The notes under the pieces are model-generated. The model made no database searches. It worked only from the letters and a program-made list of their open reading frames with translations, and was not told the DNA's origin. Of a stretch of 64,000 nucleotides of DNA, positions 25,200 through 32,282 are shown piece after piece (the first letter of the stretch is position 1; each line of letters opens with the position of its first letter). Both the position numbers and the translations under genes were made by a program. Source of the stretch: Pseudomonas sp. H9 (GTDB lineage: Bacteria; Pseudomonadota; Gammaproteobacteria; Pseudomonadales; Pseudomonadaceae); the NCBI RefSeq assembly GCF_004353925.1, contig NZ_SMOK01000012.1:186001-250000 (forward strand), in the 5' to 3' direction.

Positions 25200-25245
25200 G
25201 GCTGACAGTTGGTCGTCGGAGTGCATCAACGTCGCGGCTTTACGG

Positions 25246-25251
25246 TATACT
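25246..25251 (+). promoter_or_regulatory. Possible -10 element of the purE promoter
   Basis: TATACT is a good sigma-70 -10 hexamer, but no clear -35 is found 16-18 bp upstream. Transcription from here would give a leader of about 110 nt before purE. Confidence 0.3.
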
Positions 25252-25262
25252 GCGCGGCCTTC

Positions 25263-25332
25263 GGTCGGCTTCCCCCGACCCTAATTCGTATAACAAGCCA
25301 CGCCGGTCGTCCCGCGTGGCTTGTTGTTTTTT
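25263..25332 (+). promoter_or_regulatory. Structured purE leader ending in an intrinsic-terminator-like hairpin
   Basis: A 6-bp hairpin (GGTCGG / CCGACC, 25263-25280) is followed by a perfect 12-bp stem (AACAAGCCACGC / GCGTGGCTTGTT, 25292-25325) and GTTTTTT. The terminator loop contains GGTCG, which could pair with CGACC of the first hairpin. It may be an attenuator for purEK, or simply the terminator of the preceding LysR gene. Confidence 0.6.
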
Positions 25333-25369
25333 GACGCGCCTGCGGGCGCCCAAGAGAAGAGGCTCGACG

Positions 25370-25861
25370 ATGAGTGCACTGGTTGGCGTGATCATGGGCT
25401 CCAAGTCCGATTGGTCCACCCTTAGCCACACCGCCGATATGCTGGAAAAACTCGGCATTCCCTACGAGGTCAAGGTGGTATCTGCCCACCGTACCCCGGA
25501 CCTGCTGTTCCAGTATGCCGAAGAGGCCGAAGGCCGAGGCATCGAGGTGATCATCGCCGGTGCTGGTGGCGCTGCCCACTTGCCAGGCATGTGCGCCGCC
25601 AAAACCCACCTGCCGGTTCTGGGTGTGCCTGTACAGTCGTCGATGCTCTCCGGGGTCGACTCGCTGCTCTCGATCGTGCAAATGCCTGCCGGTATTCCGG
25701 TCGCTACCCTGGCCATCGGCAAAGCTGGCGCAATCAACGCCGCGCTGCTGTCGGCAAGCATTCTGGGCGCCAAGCACCCGCAGTTCCACAGCGTGTTGAA
25801 GCAGTTCCGCGCAGAGCAGACAGACAACGTTCTGGACAATCCAGATCCGCGCCAGGCCTGA
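25370..25861 (+). CDS. purE: 5-(carboxyamino)imidazole ribonucleotide mutase
   Basis: The 163-residue class I PurE moves the carboxyl of N5-CAIR to C4, giving CAIR in purine synthesis. The signature is complete: [20 protein letters not shown] (catalytic His), [14 protein letters not shown] and [27 protein letters not shown] 25370 follows AGAAGAGG. purK starts 10 bp after the stop, an operon. The 5' leader carries a terminator-like hairpin. Confidence 0.98.
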   Translation: MSALVGVIMGSKSDWSTLSHTADMLEKLGIPYEVKVVSAHRTPDLLFQYAEEAEGRGIEVIIAGAGGAAHLPGMCAAKTHLPVLGVPVQSSMLSGVDSLLSIVQMPAGIPVATLAIGKAGAINAALLSASILGAKHPQFHSVLKQFRAEQTDNVLDNPDPRQA

Positions 25862-25871
25862 GGTCACAAGC

Positions 25872-26954
25872 ATGAAAATCGGTGTAATCGGTGGCGGCCA
25901 GCTCGGTCGCATGTTGGCCCTGGCAGGAACGCCACTGGGCATGAACTTCGCCTTCCTCGACCCGGCTCCGGACGCTTGCGCCGCGCCATTGGGCGAGCAC
26001 CTGCGTGCCGATTACGGCGACCAGGACCACCTGCGCCAACTGGCCGACGAAGTTGACCTGGTCACTTTCGAGTTCGAAAGCGTTCCGGCAGAAACCGTCG
26101 CCTTCCTGTCGCAGTTCGTACCGGTCTACCCGAGTGCCGAATCGCTGCGCATCGCTCGCGACCGCTGGTTCGAAAAGAGCATGTTCAAAGACCTGGGTAT
26201 TCCAACCCCGTCGTTCGCCGATATTCAGTCGCAAGCTGACCTCGACGCCGCTGTAGCCAGCATTGGCCTGCCAGCCGTACTCAAGACCCGTACTCTGGGT
26301 TATGACGGAAAAGGCCAGAAAGTGCTGCGAACTGCTGATGATGTGGTAGGCACCTTCGCCGAACTGGGTAGCGTGCCATGCTTGCTGGAAGGCTTCGTAC
26401 CGTTCACTGGCGAAGTCTCGCTGATTGCTGTGCGCGCTCGCGACGGTGAAACCCGTTTCTACCCGCTGGTGCATAACACCCACGAGAACGGCATCCTGCG
26501 CTTGTCGGTGGCCAGTGAAGACCACTTGCTGCAGAGCCTGGCTGAAGATTACGCCGGTCGCGTGCTCAAACAGCTCGACTACGTCGGCGTGTTGGCATTC
26601 GAATTCTTCGAAGTCGACGGTGGCCTGAAGGCCAACGAAATCGCTCCGCGCGTGCACAACTCCGGGCACTGGACCATCGAAGGTGCCGAGTGCAGCCAGT
26701 TCGAAAACCACTTGCGCGCCGTTGCTGGCTTGCCGCTGGGTTCGACGGCCAAGGTCGGTGAAAGCGCCATGCTCAACTTCATCGGTGAAGTACCGGCGGT
26801 AGACAAGGTCGTGGCCATCGATGAATGCCACCTGCATCACTACGGCAAGGCTTTCAAGGTTGGGCGCAAGGTTGGCCACGCCACGTTGCGTTGTGCCGAC
26901 ATGGCAACCCTGGAGCAGAAAATCCAGCAGGTTGAGGCCTTGATCCAGGGCTAA
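25872..26954 (+). CDS. purK: N5-carboxyaminoimidazole ribonucleotide synthase
   Basis: The 360-residue ATP-grasp enzyme carboxylates AIR with bicarbonate and ATP to N5-CAIR, which PurE then uses. The N-terminus KIGVIGGGQLGRMLALAG is typical of PurK. The ATP-grasp core includes LKTRTLGYDGKGQKVLR, and the C-terminal half carries NEIAPRVHNSGHWTIEGA. It is co-transcribed with purE (10-bp gap). A nested hairpin follows the stop codon. Confidence 0.98.
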   Translation: MKIGVIGGGQLGRMLALAGTPLGMNFAFLDPAPDACAAPLGEHLRADYGDQDHLRQLADEVDLVTFEFESVPAETVAFLSQFVPVYPSAESLRIARDRWFEKSMFKDLGIPTPSFADIQSQADLDAAVASIGLPAVLKTRTLGYDGKGQKVLRTADDVVGTFAELGSVPCLLEGFVPFTGEVSLIAVRARDGETRFYPLVHNTHENGILRLSVASEDHLLQSLAEDYAGRVLKQLDYVGVLAFEFFEVDGGLKANEIAPRVHNSGHWTIEGAECSQFENHLRAVAGLPLGSTAKVGESAMLNFIGEVPAVDKVVAIDECHLHHYGKAFKVGRKVGHATLRCADMATLEQKIQQVEALIQG

Positions 26955-26973
26955 GAGGAACCTTCCCTCTTCA

Positions 26974-27045
26974 CAATCCCTCTGATGGCGGGATGCCAAA
27001 GCGCTGACTAGGCTTTGGCATGCGTCATTCCATTCAGAGGGATTG
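26974..27045 (+). promoter_or_regulatory. Nested hairpin that buries the ribosome-binding site of the next gene
   Basis: Outer arms CAATCCCTCTGA (26974-26985) and TCAGAGGGATTG (27034-27045) are a perfect 12-bp inverted repeat. Inner arms ATGCCAAAGC (26993-27002) and GCTTTGGCAT (27012-27021) are a perfect 10-bp repeat. The right outer arm is the AGAGGGA Shine-Dalgarno of the gene starting at 27048. No T tract follows. Confidence 0.7.
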
Positions 27046-27047
27046 CC

Positions 27048-27293
27048 ATGGGTATCATCGGAACCATCTTCATCGGCCTGATCGTTGGTCTGCTGGCGCG
27101 TTTCATCAAGCCCGGCGACGACAGCATGGGCTGGATCATGACCATTCTCCTCGGCATTGCCGGTTCGCTCGCAGCGACCTACGGCGGCCAGGCGCTGGGT
27201 ATCTACCAGGCAGGAGAAGGTGCAGGTTTCCTCGGGGCGCTGGTGGGTGCGGTCGTCCTTTTGGTGATATACGGCATGGTCAAAAAGAACTGA
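27048..27293 (+). CDS. GlsB/YeaQ/YmgE family small membrane protein
   Basis: The 81-residue protein has three hydrophobic helices with glycine-rich packing: MGIIGTIFIGLIVGLLARFI, WIMTILLGIAGSLAATYGGQALGIY and the C-terminal AGFLGALVGAVVLLVIYGMV followed by KKN. This is the transglycosylase-associated/GlsB family, tied to general stress responses in several bacteria but without a known mechanism. ATG 27048 has AGAGGGA upstream, fully contained in the outer stem of the hairpin described before it, so translation may be controlled by RNA structure. Confidence 0.9.
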   Translation: MGIIGTIFIGLIVGLLARFIKPGDDSMGWIMTILLGIAGSLAATYGGQALGIYQAGEGAGFLGALVGAVVLLVIYGMVKKN

Positions 27294-27302
27294 CAGCAGG
27301 CT

Positions 27303-27336
27303 AAAATGCTCGGCAATTTTTGTTGCCGAGCATTTT
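27303..27336 (+). terminator. Terminator-like hairpin ending at the start codon of the next gene
   Basis: AAAATGCTCGGCAA and TTGCCGAGCATTTT form a perfect 14-bp stem with a 6-nt loop, 10 nt past the small membrane protein gene. The right arm holds the GAG that serves as Shine-Dalgarno for ATG 27338, only 2 nt beyond the stem. Confidence 0.8.
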
Positions 27337-27337
27337 C

Positions 27338-27871
27338 ATGCGCCGTGTATTTTTACTTTCATTGCTGCTTGTCAGCAGCCTTGCCCATGCCGAACTGGCG
27401 GAGACCGACTGGCTGGAACTGATGCCCAAGTCGGACCAGAAAGCCCTTGAGCTGATGCCCGAGATTGACCACAACTCACCGGAAGCTACGGGTACGTTCA
27501 CCGAAAAGGGTGGCCTGAAGCAAAGCAAGGGCTTGCCCGCGGTGATGTACTCGAACAAGACCGTAGCCGCCATGAACGGCAAGCACATTCGCCTGGGTGG
27601 CTACCCGGTGCCGTTGGAAACCGATGCTAAGGGCAATAGCACGCTGTTCTTCCTTGTGCCGTACCCAGGGGCATGCATCCACGTGCCGCCACCACCGCCG
27701 AACCAGCTGGTATTAGTTAGGTACCCCAAGGGTTTGAAGCTGGATGATATCTATACGCCGCTGTGGGTCGACGGCACGTTGAAGATCGAAAAAGTCAGCA
27801 ATGACCTGGCTGATGCCGCTTATGCGATGGATGCGGGCAAAGTGCGGGTAGTGGAAGACGCAGACCTTTGA
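27338..27871 (+). CDS. DUF3299-type exported protein
   Basis: The 177-residue protein has a clear signal peptide (MRRVFLLSLLLVSSLAHA, cut probably after AHA). The mature part contains KHIRLGGYPVPLETD, FFLVPYPGACIHVPPPPPNQ and LVLVRYPKGLKLDDIYTPLWVDG, the pattern of DUF3299 proteins, which are periplasmic or lipoprotein-like and often sit near metal or ABC export genes. The single conserved Cys in GACIHVPP is in the expected place. Role unknown. Its start codon abuts a strong hairpin that contains its ribosome-binding site. Confidence 0.85.
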   Translation: MRRVFLLSLLLVSSLAHAELAETDWLELMPKSDQKALELMPEIDHNSPEATGTFTEKGGLKQSKGLPAVMYSNKTVAAMNGKHIRLGGYPVPLETDAKGNSTLFFLVPYPGACIHVPPPPPNQLVLVRYPKGLKLDDIYTPLWVDGTLKIEKVSNDLADAAYAMDAGKVRVVEDADL

Positions 27872-27875
27872 CCTG

Positions 27876-27943
27876 ATCGCGGGGCAAGCCCGCTCCCACA
27901 GGATTTGTGTGGATCCGCTGTGGGAGCGGGCTTGCCCCGCGAT
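27876..27943. repeat. REP pair (back-to-back orientation)
   Basis: Here the order of the two REP units is opposite to most pairs: ATCGCGGGGCAAGCCCGCTC first, then its reverse complement, with a short spacer. It lies between the convergent DUF3299 and mutarotase genes. Confidence 0.95.
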
Positions 27944-27950
27944 CTGCGTT

Positions 27951-28847
27951 CTAGAGTGGCTCGCTACCGATGCTCAAGCTCAACGAATGAGTCGCCCCTG
28001 GTGCCAGCGTCACCACATCGTCCCAGACATTTGCTGTTTCGATACACAGCATGCGCTGCCAGCCATCATCAGCCATGTCTGACAATTCAGCCGCGCGCCC
28101 AATCCACGGGTTCCAGATGACAGCCGAGCGCGAGCCGGTGCTGGCTACGCGAGTGCGCCGGTTCCAGTTCGGATCGGCAATACTCAACTGCTCCGGTACC
28201 TGCAGGTAAATACGGTCAGTCTCACCAGCAAAGCTCAGCGCACCTTGTTGAGTGCGTTGCTCCCAATCGGCCAGGGTTTCGATGTAATCGAGGCCCTCGA
28301 CACCCTCGACGTGCACCTCGCGCACATCGCTAACCGCAAAGTAGCTGTGCAAGGCCTGGCTGACAGTGACCGGCACGTTGTCGAGGTTGTAGCTGGTCAG
28401 GGTGATGCGCAATTGTTCGGCCATGACGATGCTGAGCGTAAGCTCGACATTGTGTGGCCAGCCAGGCAGGTCGCCCTGGGTCTCTGGCAAGGTGAAGTCC
28501 ACGCGCACTGAATTGCCTTCGCTGGCAATGCCCAGCAATTGCCAGTCACGGCCACGCACCAAACCATGAGCTGGTGCGTCTTCGCCGTGGTACATGGCCT
28601 GAACAGCAGCCGGGTTGCGCTTGAGGTTGCCAAACCAAGGCCAGCACACCGGAACACCGGCACGCACTGATTTGCCCTGTTTGAAGATGGCTTGCTCACT
28701 GAGCCACAACAACGGTGGCTCACCGATGCGCTGATAACTCAGAACCTGCGCGCCCTGCTGGGCAACCAGCAGTTCGGCAGTGTCGCTGGTGATGCGCCAG
28801 CAGTTGAGCTCACCGTGCTTTTCGGATTCGACCTTGGGTGTGGACAT
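27951..28847 (-). CDS. D-hexose-6-phosphate mutarotase (YeaD-like)
   Basis: The 298-residue protein belongs to the aldose 1-epimerase superfamily, glucose-6-phosphate 1-epimerase branch: GAQVLSYQRIGEPPLLWLSE, RAGVPVCWPWFG, APAHGLVRGRDWQL (His), SQALHSYFAVSDVREVHVEGVEGLDY, and FCIETAN-type MLCIETANVWDDVVTLAPG. It should interconvert alpha and beta hexose 6-phosphates. ATG 28847 is preferred to ATG 28853 because GAGAG lies 7 nt upstream of the former and 1 nt upstream of the latter. Confidence 0.9.
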   Translation of the reverse strand: MSTPKVESEKHGELNCWRITSDTAELLVAQQGAQVLSYQRIGEPPLLWLSEQAIFKQGKSVRAGVPVCWPWFGNLKRNPAAVQAMYHGEDAPAHGLVRGRDWQLLGIASEGNSVRVDFTLPETQGDLPGWPHNVELTLSIVMAEQLRITLTSYNLDNVPVTVSQALHSYFAVSDVREVHVEGVEGLDYIETLADWEQRTQQGALSFAGETDRIYLQVPEQLSIADPNWNRRTRVASTGSRSAVIWNPWIGRAAELSDMADDGWQRMLCIETANVWDDVVTLAPGATHSLSLSIGSEPL

Positions 28848-28919
28848 GCGCATGCTCTCATTGGTTTGCCGTACGGTGTTGGACCGTTCGCATACCGTTG
28901 AGTTTACCGCGCAGCCGTG

Positions 28920-29321
28920 TCAGCGACGAGGAGGAACCGAGCGGGTGCGGCCGCTGCCATCAATGGCCACGAACACAAACACAGCTTCAGTTACTTTGCG
29001 CCATTCGCTGGACAACGGGTCGTCGCTCCATACCTCAACCATCATCTGGATCGAGCTGCGGCCGATTTCCAGGGTTTGGGTATAAAAGGACAACTGTGCA
29101 CCAACGGCGACCGGGACCAGAAAGGCCATGCGGTCAATCGCGACGGTCGCGACCCGACCGCCAGCAACTCGGCTGGCCATGGCAGTGCCGGCCAAGTCCA
29201 TTTGAGCGACCAGCCAGCCGCCGAAAATGTCGCCGAAACCATTGGTTTCACGCGGTAATGCGGTGATCTGCAAGGCCAGGTCGCCCTGCGGGATAGGATC
29301 TTCTTGTTCGAGTTCAATCAT
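28920..29321 (-). CDS. Acyl-CoA thioesterase, YciA type
   Basis: The 133-residue hotdog-fold protein shows the YciA pattern: LALQITALPRETNGFGDIFGGWLVAQMDLAGTAMA, where the NGFGDIFGGWL helix carries the catalytic Asp. It then has ATVAIDRMAFLVPVAVGAQLSFY and EVWSDD. It hydrolyses acyl-CoAs to free acids and CoA, with broad specificity in the E. coli enzyme. It precedes the mutarotase gene on the same strand, 72 bp away. Confidence 0.92.
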   Translation of the reverse strand: MIELEQEDPIPQGDLALQITALPRETNGFGDIFGGWLVAQMDLAGTAMASRVAGGRVATVAIDRMAFLVPVAVGAQLSFYTQTLEIGRSSIQMMVEVWSDDPLSSEWRKVTEAVFVFVAIDGSGRTRSVPPRR

Positions 29322-29694
29322 GCCGGGGGTGCCTCTGACCCGTGACGCTTCGTTGGTTGGCGCTATGACAGACGCCTCGAAAAACGATTCAGCACAACTA
29401 TTCTACGCTGCTTTCGCTTTGCCAGGCGGCGAAGGGAAACTCTGCGAAATCGACTAAGCCTGCTTAGCGACGTTTTCGCACAACATCCTTCGCAAGGTCC
29501 AACCTCATCCTACAGGCGGCCAGTATATAGAGCTGAAAGCGCAGCGACGACCATGCAGTCATGAATACTTGTATTGAATATGTACTGCGATGTGCTTTTT
29601 CCGGCAATTTGATATCGTTCGGGGCTTCTCAGGCCAAAAGCCCTGTCGCAGGCGGCCTGCGGTATCCATAATGAAAATCCAATAAGAGATACTT
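29322..29694. other. 373-bp intergenic region, no gene recognised
   Basis: This region lies between the divergent thioesterase and MFS genes. It must hold promoters for both. A possible 30-codon frame starts at ATG 29365 but has no ribosome-binding site. The right half (29560-29640) is AT-richer, with TTGTATTGAATATGTAC-like sequence that may belong to the MFS promoter. No repeat or strong hairpin was found. Confidence 0.6.
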
Positions 29695-30984
29695 ATGACC
29701 TCCGTGCCAGGCAGTATTGCGCAGCCTTCGAGGCCGCTCACCCGCAGTGACTATAAAACTCTGTCGCTTTCCGCCTTGGGCGGTGCGCTGGAGTTCTACG
29801 ATTTCATTATTTTTGTGTTCTTCGCCACCGTAGTCGGCAAGCTGTTCTTTCCCGCCGACATGCCGGAATGGCTACGTTTGATGCAAACGTTTGGTATTTT
29901 CGCCGCAGGTTACCTGGCAAGGCCTTTGGGCGGCATTGTCATGGCGCACTTTGGCGATCTACTGGGGCGCAAGAAGATGTTCACCCTGAGCATCTTCATG
30001 ATGGCGGTACCGACGCTGATCATGGGCTTGCTGCCCACCTACGCACAGATCGGCATGTGGGCACCGATTCTGTTGCTGCTGATGCGGGTGATTCAGGGCG
30101 CGGCGATTGGCGGTGAAGTGCCAGGCGCCTGGGTATTCGTGTCCGAGCATGTGCCGGCACGCAACACCGGTTATGCCTGCGGCACCCTGACTGCGGGGCT
30201 GACCTCCGGGATTCTGCTCGGCTCGCTGGTGGCAACCCTGATCAACAGCATCTACACCCCTGAAGAAGTGGCCGACTACGCTTGGCGTCTGCCGTTCCTG
30301 CTCGGCGGCGTGTTTGGCCTGTTCGCGGTATACCTGCGTCGCTGGTTGCATGAAACACCTGTGTTTGCCGAAATGCAGGCACGCAAGGCGCTGGCTGAAG
30401 AAGTGCCGCTGCGTGCAGTGCTGCGTGATCACCGTGGCGCCATTGTCCTGTCGATGTTGCTGACCTGGCTGTTGTCGGCCGGTATTGTCGTGGTGATCCT
30501 GATGACCCCGGCGCTGCTGCAGAGCCTCTATCAGATCAGCCCAACCGACTCGCTCAAGGCCAACAGCCTGGCCATCGTCCTGCTCAGCTTTGGCTGCATT
30601 GCCACCGGTGCATTGGCTGACCGCCTGGGCGCTGGCCGGGTGTTCGTTGTCGGCAGTTTGCTGTTGCTGGCTTCGTCCTGGACCTTCTACCACAGCCTGC
30701 CCACCCACCCGGAGTGGATGGTTCCGTTGTATGCGTTGACCGGGCTGTGTGTGGGCATTGTCGGCGCCGTGCCTTATGTGATGGTCAAGGCGTTTCCACC
30801 GGTGGTGCGCTTCAGTGGCCTGTCGTTCTCCTACAACATGGCTTACGCGATCTTCGGCGGCCTGACGCCGATGGTGGTGACCGCGCTGCTCAAGTTCAGC
30901 CCGATGGCACCGGCCTACTATGTGGCAGGTATCTCGACCATTGGTCTGCTGGTTGGCCTGTACCTGCTGGCGAAGAAACGCTGA
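29695..30984 (+). CDS. MFS transporter, metabolite:H+ symporter (MHS) family
   Basis: The 429-residue protein has 12 hydrophobic segments and the MHS-type start SALGGALEFYDFIIFVFFATVVGKLFFP. The MFS signature FGDLLGRKKMF follows helix 2-3 and RVIQGAAIGGEVPGAWVFVSEH marks helix 4-5. Relatives carry organic acids, proline/betaine or other small metabolites; the substrate cannot be read from sequence. ATG 29695 follows TAAGAGATA. A terminator lies just downstream. Confidence 0.9.
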   Translation: MTSVPGSIAQPSRPLTRSDYKTLSLSALGGALEFYDFIIFVFFATVVGKLFFPADMPEWLRLMQTFGIFAAGYLARPLGGIVMAHFGDLLGRKKMFTLSIFMMAVPTLIMGLLPTYAQIGMWAPILLLLMRVIQGAAIGGEVPGAWVFVSEHVPARNTGYACGTLTAGLTSGILLGSLVATLINSIYTPEEVADYAWRLPFLLGGVFGLFAVYLRRWLHETPVFAEMQARKALAEEVPLRAVLRDHRGAIVLSMLLTWLLSAGIVVVILMTPALLQSLYQISPTDSLKANSLAIVLLSFGCIATGALADRLGAGRVFVVGSLLLLASSWTFYHSLPTHPEWMVPLYALTGLCVGIVGAVPYVMVKAFPPVVRFSGLSFSYNMAYAIFGGLTPMVVTALLKFSPMAPAYYVAGISTIGLLVGLYLLAKKR

Positions 30985-31015
30985 CACCGCTCTAACACAA
31001 CCCTCGCAACATTTT

Positions 31016-31051
31016 GAAAAGGCCATCCTCGGTTTCCGATGATGGCCTTTC
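31016..31051 (+). terminator. Terminator after the MFS gene
   Basis: AAAGGCCATC / GATGGCCTTT stem with a 14-nt loop and a short T tract separates the MFS gene from the pstS promoter. Confidence 0.8.
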
Positions 31052-31057
31052 ATCTAA

Positions 31058-31086
31058 TTGTCATATTCGATTCATAAAGTGTTCAT
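31058..31086 (+). promoter_or_regulatory. Three-unit Pho box upstream of pstS
   Basis: Heptamers TTGTCAT (31058), GATTCAT (31069) and TGTTCAT (31080) are spaced exactly 11 bp apart, the PhoB repeat period (7 bp plus 4 bp spacer). This gives one full Pho box and an additional half-site 60 bp before pstS. Confidence 0.8.
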
Positions 31087-31145
31087 GCGGCCTGCAGATA
31101 CTTGGGCCAGATCCAGCTCACCCCAATTCCTGCTAGGAGTAAGGC

Positions 31146-32144
31146 ATGAAACTGAAGCGTTTGATGGCGGCCCTGACTTTCGTCGCCGCTGGCGTTGCTA
31201 CCGCCAACGCGGTCGCCGCTGTTGACCCTGCTATTCCGACTTACACCAAAACCACTGGTGTGTCGGGCAACCTCTCCAGCGTCGGTTCCGATACCCTGGC
31301 GAACCTGATGACTCTGTGGGCTGAGGCCTACAAGAAGGAATACCCGAACGTAAACATCCAGATTCAGGCTGCCGGTTCTTCCACTGCGCCACCCGCGCTG
31401 ACTGAAGGCACCGCCAACCTCGGCCCGATGAGCCGCAAAATGAAGGACGTCGAGCTGCAGGCGTTCGAACAGAAGTACGGCTACAAGCCAACCGCAATCC
31501 CGGTTGCCGTCGATGCCCTGGCCGTATTCGTGCACAAAGACAACCCGATCAAAGGCCTGACCATGGCTCAGGTCGATGCGATTTTCTCCTCGACCCGCCT
31601 GTGCGGTGCCAAAGCCGACGTGAAAACCTGGGGTGACCTGGGCGTGACCGGCGACCTGGCCAACAAGCCGGTGCAACTGTTCGGTCGTAACTCGGTGTCG
31701 GGCACCTACGGTTACTTCAAAGAAGAAGGCCTGTGCAAAGGCGACTTCAAGCCAAACGTCAACGAACAACCAGGCTCGGCTTCGGTCGTTCAGTCGATCA
31801 GCAGCTCGCTGAACGGTATCGGCTACTCGGGCATCGGTTACAAGACCGCCTCCGTCAAGACCGTGCCGCTGGCCAAGAAAGACGGCGGTGCTTTCGTTGA
31901 AGACAACGAAGCCAACGCCCTGAACGGTACCTACCCGCTGTCGCGTTTCCTCTACGTCTACGTCAACAAGGCGCCGAACAAGCCTCTGGCTCCGCTGGAA
32001 GCTGAGTTCGTGAAGCTGGTGCTGTCGCAAGCCGGCCAGCAAGTTGTAGTGAAAGACGGCTACATCCCACTGCCTGCCAAAGTGGCTGAAAAAGCCCTGG
32101 CAGACCTGGGCCTGAACCACGCCAAAGGCGTAGCTAAGAACTGA
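31146..32144 (+). CDS. pstS: Phosphate ABC transporter substrate-binding protein
   Basis: The 332-residue periplasmic protein starts with a signal peptide ([22 protein letters not shown]). Mature sequence shows the phosphate-binding loops: [39 protein letters not shown] and [16 protein letters not shown]. It delivers phosphate to the PstCAB permease. It is preceded by a tandem Pho box and followed by a terminator-like hairpin that would leave pstS more abundant than the permease mRNA. Confidence 0.97.
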   Translation: MKLKRLMAALTFVAAGVATANAVAAVDPAIPTYTKTTGVSGNLSSVGSDTLANLMTLWAEAYKKEYPNVNIQIQAAGSSTAPPALTEGTANLGPMSRKMKDVELQAFEQKYGYKPTAIPVAVDALAVFVHKDNPIKGLTMAQVDAIFSSTRLCGAKADVKTWGDLGVTGDLANKPVQLFGRNSVSGTYGYFKEEGLCKGDFKPNVNEQPGSASVVQSISSSLNGIGYSGIGYKTASVKTVPLAKKDGGAFVEDNEANALNGTYPLSRFLYVYVNKAPNKPLAPLEAEFVKLVLSQAGQQVVVKDGYIPLPAKVAEKALADLGLNHAKGVAKN

Positions 32145-32197
32145 GAGTGAACTAGGCGGGGTCTGGCAATGGCCGGATCCTGCTGAAAATTGCGAGT

Positions 32198-32230
32198 CCG
32201 CCGCCAGGGTTACTGAGCGGCGGGCTTTGT
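32198..32230 (+). terminator. Terminator-like hairpin between pstS and pstC
   Basis: CCGCCGC / GCGGCGG stem, 10- to 12-nt loop and a CTTTGTT tail, 54 bp after pstS. A separate Pho box follows, so pstC has its own promoter. Confidence 0.75.
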
Positions 32231-32242
32231 TGCGTCACTGCA

Positions 32243-32260
32243 CTGTAATGTTTTTGTCAT
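32243..32260 (+). promoter_or_regulatory. Pho box upstream of pstC
   Basis: CTGTAAT, GTTT spacer, TTGTCAT: two PhoB heptamers in the standard arrangement, 22 bp before the pstC start codon. Confidence 0.8.
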
Positions 32261-32282
32261 ACGGGACCGCTAGGGTGTGCGC

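Noticed and set aside
29365..29457. 30-codon open frame upstream of the MFS gene
   Set aside because: No ribosome-binding site, unremarkable composition and no other support.
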